Of a stretch of 64,000 nt of DNA, positions 9,688 through 19,500 are shown piece after piece. Location: the NCBI GenBank assembly GCA_009869945.1, contig WIXG01000144.1, positions 114,608 to 178,607 on the forward strand. The letters are read 5' to 3'. Below the pieces are notes generated by a model. The model saw nothing but the letters and a program-made list of their open reading frames with translations. It was not told the DNA's origin and searched no databases. How positions within the stretch are numbered: the stretch's first letter is position 1; every line of letters begins with the position of its first letter. The position numbers and the translations under genes are program-made. This DNA comes from Mesaphorura yosii. Its lineage: Eukaryota; Arthropoda; Collembola; Poduromorpha; Tullbergiidae.

Positions 9688-10878
9688 ATGTTGACGCAGG
9701 TCGAGCTCGATATCATCGAATTCTACGCGTCCGTCATGAGCAAAGTTGGCTCGTTTGGACTAGATTGGGATCCCGAGCAGAAGATTCTCAGCCCTACGGC
9801 CCGGAAGCTGAAGTACTCCTTCACGTTCTTTTACCTCGTTTCAGCCCCACTTCAACTCTGGTTCATTTCGAGGGCTGTCCTGAAGCTGCTCACGTCTGAG
9901 GAACAAATTCTGAATCTTGGCCTCCGTCTGATGCCACTGTGTTTACTTCCGGCGTATTTCCTAACCTACCTATTTCACGTCGTTTTCTTCTGTCGCAGAG
10001 ACGAACTGGCCCATTTATTCAACCAAATGCTTGCAATCAGTTTAAAGAATGGCATCACCCATCAAGTCAATACGAGAGCAAAATACTTTCGGCATGGTCA
10101 GCATTTCTTCTACATGCTGGCAATCGGCGTGGTCCCACTGGCGATTGTTGGCGAGTACTTCCAGAAAAGGAACGAGAATTGGAGCAGCTGGGTCCTGGTC
10201 GGTTTTCTGGTCCATAACGCGTATTTTGATTGCATGGGAGTACTTTTGTTCATACTCGTGCAATTGTACGTGTACTTCTTCCTGGTGATTATGCACGACG
10301 GGTTACACGTGGACAAGGGCATGGAATCAATATCGACCGAGGAGCCGAACCCGAGCCCAGATCAAATCTTGACTACGGTTAGGCAAAAATTACACAATTA
10401 CAGAGCTATGACTCTGCTCTGCAAATTCTTCAATGCAACGGTGAGCCGAGAAATTGTTTTATCGTTCAAGTATTTGTTTTGCCTTGTGGGCATGATCGGA
10501 TTCAGTGTCGGAGTGCACATGCACCCGACGGACGTGCCAAGCACCGTGTTCAAGGCGGCGTGGGTCCTGGCTCCGATTTACGTGTGGGGCGCTCTGATAC
10601 TTGGCGGCGACAAGATGAGCTCCGTGTGGTACTCGGGAAAGGCGTACGTGCGGAAGCTAGAACGAGTGTCAGGACAAACAAAAGCCATGTCCGCGCCCGA
10701 GAGTGCCGGAAGCATGCCCCTCGAACGACGGTGGGCACGGATGGCTATCCGTTCACTGATTCCAATCAGCATCAACATTGGGGGCCTGTACCAAATGGAG
10801 AAGAAAGCCAAGTGCACGTTCATAAATTTCGTAATTATTGGGACCATGAACCTCATACTTATATTGTCAAGTCAGTAG
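9688..10878 (+). CDS. 7TM chemoreceptor, tandem copy 2
   Basis: Single-exon gene of 396 aa (MLTQVELDIIEFYASVMSKV), 300 bp after copy 1 on the same strand. Its length is normal for the Gr superfamily. Hydrophobic segments lie at roughly residues 40-60, 75-100, 130-150, 165-195, 265-285, 295-310 and 365-390. Conserved blocks shared with copies 1 and 3 are NLGLRLMPLCLLP, LAHLFNQML, VREIV/VSREIV before helix 5, KMSSVWYSGKAYVRKLE in the last intracellular loop and GGLYQMEKKAKCTF at the start of the last helix. It is probably a membrane chemoreceptor. The loop before the last helix is longer than in copy 3. The gene looks intact. Confidence 0.82.
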   Translation: MLTQVELDIIEFYASVMSKVGSFGLDWDPEQKILSPTARKLKYSFTFFYLVSAPLQLWFISRAVLKLLTSEEQILNLGLRLMPLCLLPAYFLTYLFHVVFFCRRDELAHLFNQMLAISLKNGITHQVNTRAKYFRHGQHFFYMLAIGVVPLAIVGEYFQKRNENWSSWVLVGFLVHNAYFDCMGVLLFILVQLYVYFFLVIMHDGLHVDKGMESISTEEPNPSPDQILTTVRQKLHNYRAMTLLCKFFNATVSREIVLSFKYLFCLVGMIGFSVGVHMHPTDVPSTVFKAAWVLAPIYVWGALILGGDKMSSVWYSGKAYVRKLERVSGQTKAMSAPESAGSMPLERRWARMAIRSLIPISINIGGLYQMEKKAKCTFINFVIIGTMNLILILSSQ

Positions 10879-11469
10879 ATTGGAATTGGAAAATAGTCAC
10901 TTGGCGCTAGGGTTTCATTTGCCCTTCATTTACCCTCAAATGAGACGAGGAAATTGAAATTTGCTGACTGCTTTGCCATCCATTTACTCTCAAAAATGGG
11001 AACGTAATTAATCGGAAATCGAAGATTCTGTGACGGCAGTGCGCTTTACATGACCTCCAATTATCTCAGTCTGGTCAATTAACTGGTCCTTTAATTATGA
11101 CTAAGAACCTGTAATTTATTTTTAACTGTCTACATAATTGTGTTGATCATTTTATCAAGTCAATAGTTTATGTACACGCTGTCTTATCATGCCTTAATTA
11201 GAAACGAAATCGTTGGCCTACCAAATTCCTGTGGAATTTTCCCAACATCGCAAAGCACCGTCGGCATGAGAGGAATGAGGTTTCAGAAATCTGAAAATTA
11301 TAGTGCTAAGTAAACTTAGATCACGTAATTAAGTAATTATACTGTCACAAACTGAACTCCATGCTCCTCAATAAAATCTGAAATTCAGTATTTACTCACA
11401 GTACAATTCTTGTAAACCTGATAGTGGCACCTTACAATTTTACTCCAAAAGTTTTCATTTCCCAGAAAG
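10879..11469. other. Intergenic spacer in receptor array
   Basis: AT-rich, no reading frame of interest. It separates receptor copies 2 and 3 and must hold the copy 3 promoter. Confidence 0.5.
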
Positions 11470-12591
11470 ATGCTGACACAGATTGAGATGGAGATAATCC
11501 AGAAATACGCTGTGGTCATGAGCCGAACTGCCATATTTGAGGTCGACTGGGATCCCGCATCGAAAACGTTAAGACCGACAAAATCTCGGTTGAAAAGAAG
11601 CGTGTCTTTGCTGTACACCGCTTGCAGTGCGACCCAAGTCTGGCTTACATTGAATACGGCTCTGCAGCTGATGAGCAACAAGACGCAGATCATGAATCTT
11701 GGCGTCCGGGCCATGCCGCTATTTATTCTGCCGCCATTCTGCCTGGTCTTCCTTTGGCATTTGGTGTTCGTCTTGCGAAAAGAAGATTTGGTGAGTTTCT
11801 TCAATCAAATGATGTCTCGTTCCCTGAAGGACGGCATTTCTCAGAGCGTCAGCGTCAGAGCAAAACTTTTTCGCCACAGCCAGCACGCAATGTACGTGCT
11901 CGCAGCTGGACTCAACCCGCTAGTCATCCTCGACGAGTATTTCCAGAAGAGCGCGGATAACTGGTGTCTCATCCCTCTTCTGATTTCACTCGTCAATACT
12001 GCATGGGTGGCCTGCCTCGGCGTGCTCCTTTTTGCAGTTACGGTACTCTACATCTACGTGTTCTTGACCATCACCAACGACGGGCTGCGAAAACAGAAAC
12101 GCGCATCTGACTTGGCTCGCATGGTTCACAATTACAGGTCACTAGCCTTGCTTACTCATCTTTTCAACGTGACCGTCTGCAGAGAAATTGTCCCGTCGCT
12201 CAAATATCTCTTCTGTTTCGTAGCCATGATGGGTTTCAGCATTGCGATTGGGCTACGAACAACCGAATTCTCTGGTAATGCAATGAAGTGGGTCTTCATT
12301 TCATCTGCGTTCTACATTTGGGGAGGACTGATCGTTGGGACCAACATGATGAGCTCTGTCTGGTACTCTGGAAGTGCGCACGTCCGCAGACTTGAGCGTT
12401 TGTCTCTTATCCAGGCGTCTACGAAATCTTTGAATGAATTACAAGAGCAGCTGACCACGATCAAGTCCCTGGCACCGATTCGAGTCACCATTGGCGGGCT
12501 GTACCACATGGAAAAGGAGGCCAAGTGTACATTCATCAATTTCATTGTTGTCGGAACCACGAATCTTGTTCTTGTACTATCAAGCAAGTAA
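11470..12591 (+). CDS. 7TM chemoreceptor, tandem copy 3
   Basis: Single-exon gene of 373 aa, ATG at 11470 (MLTQIEMEIIQKYAVVMSRT), stop TAA at 12589-12591. It shares the WDPASKTL N-terminal block, NLGVRAMPLFILPP, VSFFNQMM, the MVHNYRSLALL loop, VCREIVPSLKYLFCFVAMMG, NMMSSVWYSGSAHVRRLE and the terminal LAPIRVTIGGLYHMEKEAKC. It is the shortest of the three because the loop before the last helix is trimmed. It has the same inferred role as copies 1 and 2, with a different ligand range expected from divergence in the outer helices. Together with the stubs at 6.7 and 16.1 kb it shows an actively turning-over tandem family. Confidence 0.82.
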   Translation: MLTQIEMEIIQKYAVVMSRTAIFEVDWDPASKTLRPTKSRLKRSVSLLYTACSATQVWLTLNTALQLMSNKTQIMNLGVRAMPLFILPPFCLVFLWHLVFVLRKEDLVSFFNQMMSRSLKDGISQSVSVRAKLFRHSQHAMYVLAAGLNPLVILDEYFQKSADNWCLIPLLISLVNTAWVACLGVLLFAVTVLYIYVFLTITNDGLRKQKRASDLARMVHNYRSLALLTHLFNVTVCREIVPSLKYLFCFVAMMGFSIAIGLRTTEFSGNAMKWVFISSAFYIWGGLIVGTNMMSSVWYSGSAHVRRLERLSLIQASTKSLNELQEQLTTIKSLAPIRVTIGGLYHMEKEAKCTFINFIVVGTTNLVLVLSSK

Positions 12592-12768
12592 CAATATTAT
12601 CGTAGGATGGATTTCGATAGCAAAGCATAGTTTTGTGGATTTGTAGAGCTGAATCTGTATTAAAACCAAAATCATAGCATATGTTTACTCGCGGTTTCGT
12701 AGTAAATTTATTAGGACAAATTCACTGAAATACTGTAATGAATTATAAAGTCGTTAATTTCGTTAGCG

Positions 12769-12896
12769 TTAGCGTTGATTGCCGGTAGCTGTATTAATAT
12801 ACCACGCGTGTGTAGTGGTGGTCTCTTCATCGCCGTTTTTCGATTCTTCCGTTGGATCGGTTGTCTCCTGATCAGCTTGAAGTGTTGTTGTCTCCT
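12769..12896 (-). CDS. Possible alternative 3' exon (soluble tail) of the Thr-rich protein gene
   Basis: On the minus strand a clean acceptor (CTTTCAG) at 12903-12897 opens a 42-codon Thr/Glu-rich frame (EETTTLQADQETTDPTEE ...) ending in TAA at 12769. Its phase fits the donor at the end of the second exon (13987) of the gene at 13526-14503, and its Thr-rich style matches that gene. Use of this exon instead of 13665-13526 would replace the membrane helix with a soluble acidic tail. RNA support is needed; it could also be a separate gene's last exon. Confidence 0.4.
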
Positions 12897-13525
12897 CTGA
12901 AAGATTAAAAACGTAAAAAACATGAGATATTATCAAATCAATTACAGGCAAAAGGAAGGCGGAAGGGTAAATTTTCTGAGGCCATTACACAAACGACACA
13001 CATAAGATTCAAAGGTGGAGATTGAAACTAATCCGAAATGAGACTCATCTCAAGGTTTAACGTCAACACAGCGATAAACGTGAGCAATCAAGCAAAAATC
13101 ACAACAGTTATTTTGTCAGTAGTAAGCTGACGCTGACACAAGTGGAACTAGACGGACGGCCGACGAAGGACGCACACGAGTTCCAGAATGGTTTCAAAGA
13201 ATGTTCTACCTTCGCGGTAAGACCACACGATTCCGGGCAGGCTAAATGAATTCGACTGATCAAGTGCTTGTAAACATCAGCACCATGAAAAAGCCATTCC
13301 ACCATTTGGACTGACTGGCTCGCTGTGCTACAGCGTTACTGGAGTTAATGCAGTGGATATTTTGGATATGTACTTGAAGGATTACAAAACTGTCATTCGC
13401 ATTCGTATGCGTAGTCAGGCCTGAGAGTAATGAGATTGTATCATGGGTTCCAGATAAGAAGACGGGAGCGAGGTCGTGAAAGAATAAAGCAGAATAATGG
13501 CAGTGGCAGTAATAATGAAATCTGA
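12897..13525. other. Intron or 3' flank, no gene recognised
   Basis: Noncoding stretch between the membrane exon and the candidate alternative exon. No convincing coding exon is seen on either strand. Confidence 0.4.
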
Positions 13526-14503
13526 CTAAACTAATTTAGTGTAAGGTCTACAGTGCGGAAGCAAGATGGAAGTGAGCACTACACCAATGAGGACAAGGAG
13601 CAGGAATGCTAGGACGAGCACGTGCCAGCCAAAACTGGAAGTGTAGATTTGTGAAGCAGAAATAACTGCAAATGGAAGAGAAAAGATTAGTTTGCATTTG
13701 CACTAATTCGAAGTTCTATTAACGACGCGTTATTAATCTTTCTACGTATTGGGTTAATAATATTAATGAGTTACACTGCTGAGTAATAGTAACTACAGTG
13801 CATGTGCGAGCTCGAAAGTAGCAAGATGCAAGAGAAAATTCGAAGCCTGATTATTAAGCTTTCCCGCAAAGTCGATATTTTATTGTTCGCGTCTGATTAG
13901 AAAGTCAGAACAATTAAACTGGAGAGTAATTATGTTCGTATTAACCGTCAAGTCCGTCTAAAGTTCGATGTCTTAAAAATGCATACCGCTTTGCTGGTTC
14001 GGGGTTGTTGTTTCGTACTCGATTGACGCTGGATCTGCAATTTAGAAGATCAGCATCTCAGCTTCTCTGAGAATTCTAATCGAATGCCAGGTGGCAAGGC
14101 AGATTACGTCGCAGTAGAGGGCAGGAAATTTACCTGGCATTGGCGTCGTCGTCGTCGTCGTCGTCGTCGTCCGTCTTCTCCGGGGCGGTTTTCTCGTGGT
14201 CGTCGTTCTGTAGAAATTCTGGAGCGAATTAATCAGGAATTTGTCACCTCCACCTTTAATTTCTGGAGCTACTTCGACACAGTCACCGGCCTCTGTCCTT
14301 CGTGACCCTTCCGGGCACTCTGTCTGAGGTTTCACTGGTACACTGAACACTGAGCGGATGTGGCGCGAGAGTGGCCGTGGGTTCGTGTTCTGTTCACTGT
14401 CTATGCTGGGAGGAAGCACGAATGAATCACTCAACTTGAGGCAGATCACAAAAATGGTGAGAAGGCCAAGAAGAACCCACTGCCCAGGCGTTAAGGTCTT
14501 CAT
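13526..14503 (-). CDS. Secreted/type I single-pass membrane protein with Thr-rich stalk
   Basis: Three minus-strand exons: 14503-14134, 14034-13987 and 13665-13526, with phases that fit, giving 185 aa. I do not recognise the family. Order: signal peptide (about 1-28, WVLLGLLTIFVICL); short luminal segment with two Cys (TECPEGSRRTEAGDC); basic patch KPPRRRR followed by nine consecutive Thr (about 112-120); short linker YETTTPNQQS; one strong membrane helix (about 149-174, VLVLAFLLLVLIGVVL); 10-residue cytosolic tail. The Thr run is encoded by an uninterrupted CGT/ACG trinucleotide tract and is a likely O-glycosylation stalk. A small mucin-like surface protein is the best description. A different last exon at 12769-12896 is phase-compatible. 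Confidence 0.6.
14142..14170. repeat. GTC/CGT trinucleotide tract inside coding exon
   Basis: Nearly perfect (GTC)n run on the plus strand, coding for the Thr run (and adjacent Arg) on the minus strand. It is length-variable by nature. Confidence 0.8.
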
Positions 14504-16090
14504 CTTCAAAGGATTGTCAGTTCTGAAATCTGAACGGCTGCGTCTACAATGAAGTCTTACAATAGAAATCCACCGCCAAAGTGAGCGATACAGTCACAGT
14601 AATAGTGTAATGAGGTTGTGTAATTAGCACTTGTGAGTCACATAGGAATGACGAAAGTGGCAGCGTCGATTTTGTTCTCTGCAATTTTAACTTACCACAA
14701 CTTCCGATTATGTCTGGTTTCAAGGCTCGCAATTTAATGGGAGCTGAACACCTCGTATGGGAGCCATAAATGCTGTGCCCGAATTATACACGCATTTCAG
14801 AGCTTATCACCTCACGCGGACGGCGGACTGTGTCTGTCGCGTATCTCCGCAAGCAGATTCAGATCATTTACAGCACGGCACCGCATCTCACTCGTAAATT
14901 TCTGCACTGATCAGCACAGTAAACGTAGTAAATACTTCGTCGATGACGACGAAACACTCATTACTAATACTACAAATATTAATACATGCGGATTTAATTG
15001 GAAATTTACTGATGGGTTCAACGTCAACGTGGAATTTTTCCTCGAAAAATGTGCGGAATTCAGTTCAAGACTTCCATTTCGATGCCCGTCAAAGCAAATT
15101 CGACTCGACAGTCGACACTGATCTTAAAAGTACATTAGTAAATATGAAAACCAAGCTAGCGTAGTCTAGTGTTAAAGCGCTGAGGAGAGCAATGAAGGTG
15201 ATGATGACGATGACGAAGAGCCAAACAATTTAAGCATTTAACGTATTATCAGAAACAATACACAATATGCGTGTATAAAGGAACAGTAAATGATTCCAAT
15301 GCAGATGACACTGCTCCTATTTGGACGAGGTACTCCGCAACGCAGCACGCGTACGATACTCTCATCGTGTAAATGGGTAAATGAAATGGCAACAGTTGCT
15401 GATTGTGACTGTGAATGTGACTATAAGCACTATAAATTTTGCTACCATACAAGGCACGATTCGTCATAACGTGTAAACGATGTACTGGAATAAATTATCA
15501 TAAAATTACGAATTACCTCTCGCACCTGCAATCGCGGTATTCGCTAACGTAAATGAGAGTGTCGGCACCACCAAAGATGCAGTGGCAGAAGATGAAACAC
15601 GAGCACACAATCCTCAAATGCCAATTTTTACGAGATGCATAACAAAAACAGCAACGCAGCGCTTTAAAGTTGAATGCATTGTTTCAGTTTTTAGCATACA
15701 TTTTATGTAACGTTGCGTCAGAATAATTAAAAATAGGCTTCAAGCACTAAACACTCGTAAATATTTGCATTCCATGCTTGTTGATTGACGCATGTCACAC
15801 GTCAGTGCAGAATTCTTTTTGCATGCAGGTTCTGTCGAATTCACCGCATTGCACCGCAACGAGGAAACACTTGAGTATTTGTCCAATGGAAAGCCTAACT
15901 TTGCATTTGTCAATTGGAGTTTTATGAGTTCATGACACTGAGCTCGTCTGCTCGTGCTCGCGCGATTGAGTCGGTTTTACTCGATTCTGATGAAAAGTGC
16001 AGGCAGACTGCTGACAGGGCATCACCGCATGTGTATGAAAAATCAAAGTGAGGCACTTCAAAGGTGAGGTGAGTGCTTCTAATAATTCTT
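14504..16090. other. Intergenic, no gene recognised
   Basis: AT-rich DNA with only short reading frames; the longest (14943-15164, plus) has no domain or splice partner that I can see. It contains the promoter of the minus-strand Thr-rich gene. Confidence 0.45.
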
Positions 16091-16212
16091 ATGACTCCCA
16101 TTCGGGTCACCATGGCGGGGCTGCACCACATGTAGAAACAGATAAAATTGACACTGATCCACTTCCTCATCATGGGACCATGAACATGTTGTTTCTGATG
16201 TCGAAAAAATAA
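16091..16212 (+). pseudogene. Decayed C-terminal exon of a 7TM chemoreceptor
   Basis: Translation from 16091 gives MTPIRVTMAGLHHM, then an in-frame TAG, then KQIKLTLIHFLIMGP, then a frameshift into TMNMLFLMSKK and a stop at 16210. Compared with APIRVTIGGLYHMEKEAKC...INFIVVGTTNLVLVL of copy 3, this is the same last helix with one nonsense change and one frameshift. It lies 3.5 kb past the intact array, on the same strand, across the Thr-rich gene. Confidence 0.8.
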
Positions 16213-16595
16213 TTGGACAAAGGAGTATTGTAGAAAATTGTACTGAAGGTTGAGGTGAGCAATTCTTGAATTCTAACGTCACCAGCTCAGCTCATGAAAA
16301 GCCATGGCTTCAGCTTCTTTCCAAAATTAAAGCGAAACAGTAAGCTGTTTTATTAAAATTCGGTGTTTGATCTTGAGCAATTGATAAAATCCTTAAAATT
16401 ACACTAGTCTAATAGTTTTACAGTTTAACACTTGACAAAAATCCTATAGTAATTAGCAATTAACATTTAAATATCATCACAGTGAGATCAGACAGACAAC
16501 TTATGATTTGTCATTGTCACCTCCTATAAAGGGTCTTCAGTAAAATGAGTATTGGCACCGGAAGCCAGTTTGCGGCGAGTAAGCGCCTTTCTGAA

Positions 16596-19500
16596 TCAGG
16601 TCACTTGCTCCTGCGTCTGCACCTTGAGCTCGTTCAGCCCATTCATCTGCTGCCGCTGCTCCATTTTGCTCCGCAGTTTGTCCAGCTGAATGGCTCGTTC
16701 GTGTTGTACTTGCGTGACTCGCGGCCCGGCGCTCTTCTTCTTGTGCGGCAGCGCAAACTTAAGTTTGTGCCAGAGCCACGGGTCATTCCACTTCAGGTAC
16801 GTGTTCATCTTCATGTACATGCGCAGATCGTCGTCGTAAACGTCAGCCTCGGACAGGTCGTCCCCGATGAGGATGAGGATGAGACGGTTCGTCTTTTCGT
16901 TGAGCGCCTGCGAATGGGCAGTCTTGAACTCGAGTCGCGACCAGATGGACTCGACAAAGTTCTTGGAGAGGATGATGACTGTGCGGCGGGACTTGTCGAC
17001 AGACTGCACGATTTGGTCGGGGATCCAGTCGCCTGGTGTCCAGTCGCGGTAGTGCAGGCAGAGCTTGAAGCCTTCCTCCTCTTCCAGCCGGCTCACGAGC
17101 TGAGAAATTACCCACGCTTCGTCCTGCACCCAAATGTAAATCAGCCATTAGCATTAGCATTAATCTAACCTTGCCTACATGCCTTATCAGGATTTTCTCA
17201 CGAATCTCCTTAGATTTTATCCTACCTTGTGTGAGAAGCTGACAAACGCATCGTACACTTTCTCGTACTCCTCTTCGTCATCGGTGATGAAGAAGCAGGC
17301 GCCGAAGCCCTTCGAGTACAGGAAAGCGCGAATTGCCCAACCGTGCTTGATGTAGGTGACAATCAGGATCGCCGTGAATGCAAAGAGCAGCCCGGCAACT
17401 ACGGCCAACGCAAGCACGGAACTTGAAAGCCCATTGTCGTACAGGTAAGAGCAGTATTCTGCCTCCAGCGCCGTCTGGTCACTAGATAGCACGTGACGCA
17501 CGATGCTGGCGTTGCCTACGCCGTTGCCGTCGCTGCGGCTGATGCACGTGAGTTGCTCGTAGTCACCGATTTGCTTGAAGTATGTCTTGACGAGTTTGTG
17601 AAACTCGCAGTCTTCGCAAGAGAATTGGTTCTGTGCCAGGAAAACTGATAGCGATGAAGAGGGATTCGTGGCGTTGGTGCCAACAACAGGCGCGGGTGCG
17701 GCTGATGTCGATTCGTTGCCTGCAGCCTCTTCGGGAGAAATGAGGATTTTTAGGAAGCCCAGCGTATCGAGTTTGTTTTGGCTCAAGTCGATTCGCACGA
17801 TACTCGATGAAATGTCTGGAAGACAAATTAATAAACCAATGATAATTATCAATGATAAGCTTTGATAAGCAATGCAAATGCATACTTGACTTTTGGCTTA
17901 CTTTGTGCATGGCTCGCGCTCAAAAATCTGTATCCATTTCCAGCCAGATTCAGCACCACCTTGTAGCCTCTTGGAATGCGGATGGCCTGCGTGTTGGGCA
18001 CAAAATTCTGCAGTCGCCGGTGGGAGCAGTCGATTGCGACTGTCAAGTTGAAGGGAATCCGCCAGCACTCGCAGACTGAAGGACAGACGCCTTCGGAGTG
18101 GCCACTGCCTTTGGGTGGTTGGAAAGGGCAAATCAATTTTTCGGGCCCAATGCTCTTGAACAAGCCCCCAGCCAAAGCCGGCGGGGCAGCACAACGCAGG
18201 TCACTCGTCTCAAAATGAATTCCCTTCACTGCAAAGCGGTGGAATGCGAGTGTCCTGCAGTCGCAGTCGAGTGGGTTTCCATTCAGCTTCACAGCCGTGT
18301 TGCGTTTGTCCGAATCCTCCAGAAACAGCGCGGCGTGGTCCATGTCGACCGTAGAAATGTTGTTGGAGCGTAGGTCGAGAGTCAGCATCGTCGCAATGCT
18401 CAGGAAATTAATGTCATTCACGTGGAGCTCCGTCAGGGCATTGTGGCTCAGGTCGAGCGAGTTGAGGCGTAGGAACAAATTCTTCCAGTCGTCATAAATG
18501 GCAGGAATTTGATTTTTCGAGAGGTTCAGCGTCTGGAGCTTAGTGCAGAAACGGAAGAAGGACTGCTGGAAACCAGAATCGAGGAGAAACGCCGCTTCTG
18601 CGTGGGAACCGTCCGCCCCGTCGATGAGTGTGAATTGGGGACCGCTTCCGCTCCCCGATGCCGACGGGGGCTGCGCAGGCGGTGAAAGGCTCTGCAGGTT
18701 GTTGTTGCTCAAGTCCAATTCGAGAAGGGCTGTCAAGTACTCGAACGCACGAGCGTCAATTGAATCGATCTGAAAAAATACAAAAACAAGTGATAAACGT
18801 GACATAAATCAAAATGGATAAAAAAACAAACGCTTGAAAATGTCAACAGCACCCAATCAAAGCGAGTCAAGTGTGCTTGGTGAAATTGCCAATTAACCCG
18901 AAATAGCTAGAATTACGAATTAAGAGATTGGACAGAAATTACGGCAGGGGCAAATTACAGTTAATTAGGGATTAGCTTGAACTCATAGAAAAATTATACA
19001 GAACAAATGGCCACCCGCTCACTCATTCGAGCGAAAAATGTGAAGTGGCTTTTGTAGTTTGTACCATCATCGTGCGATTTATCGATCGTTGTGAAGTACT
19101 GATAACAGAATATAAGGCTCTGGCTGGCAGGCTCACTACGCATTGCAGTAATAAAAGCAGAGTCCCCGCGATAGACCGTGACATTCATTACTTCAAAGCT
19201 GAATAACAAGTGTTGGCTGTCCACAAGATGAAGACTTTAGTGTCCGTTATCGTAATTTTGGTTGTCTGCAGTGGATTTTGCAGTGCAGGTACGTTAAAGC
19301 GTAGAGTCCCGAAGCTCCGTTTATTAATGCTCGACGACGCCTATGATCAATTTCAGGCTACACCGGACCCACGAACCAAGAAGGCGTGGACCTGATCAAG
19401 TACTACGAAGGCTGGTACCCTAATTTTTACAACGATCCCGTCGGGATCCGCACTATCGGCTATGGGCACGCCTGCCACGTGTGGGACTGCTCCGTGCCCC

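Noticed and set aside
16545-17168. Long plus-strand frame (207 aa)
   Set aside because: Antisense shadow of the Toll TIR exon, which has clear TIR motifs on the minus strand.
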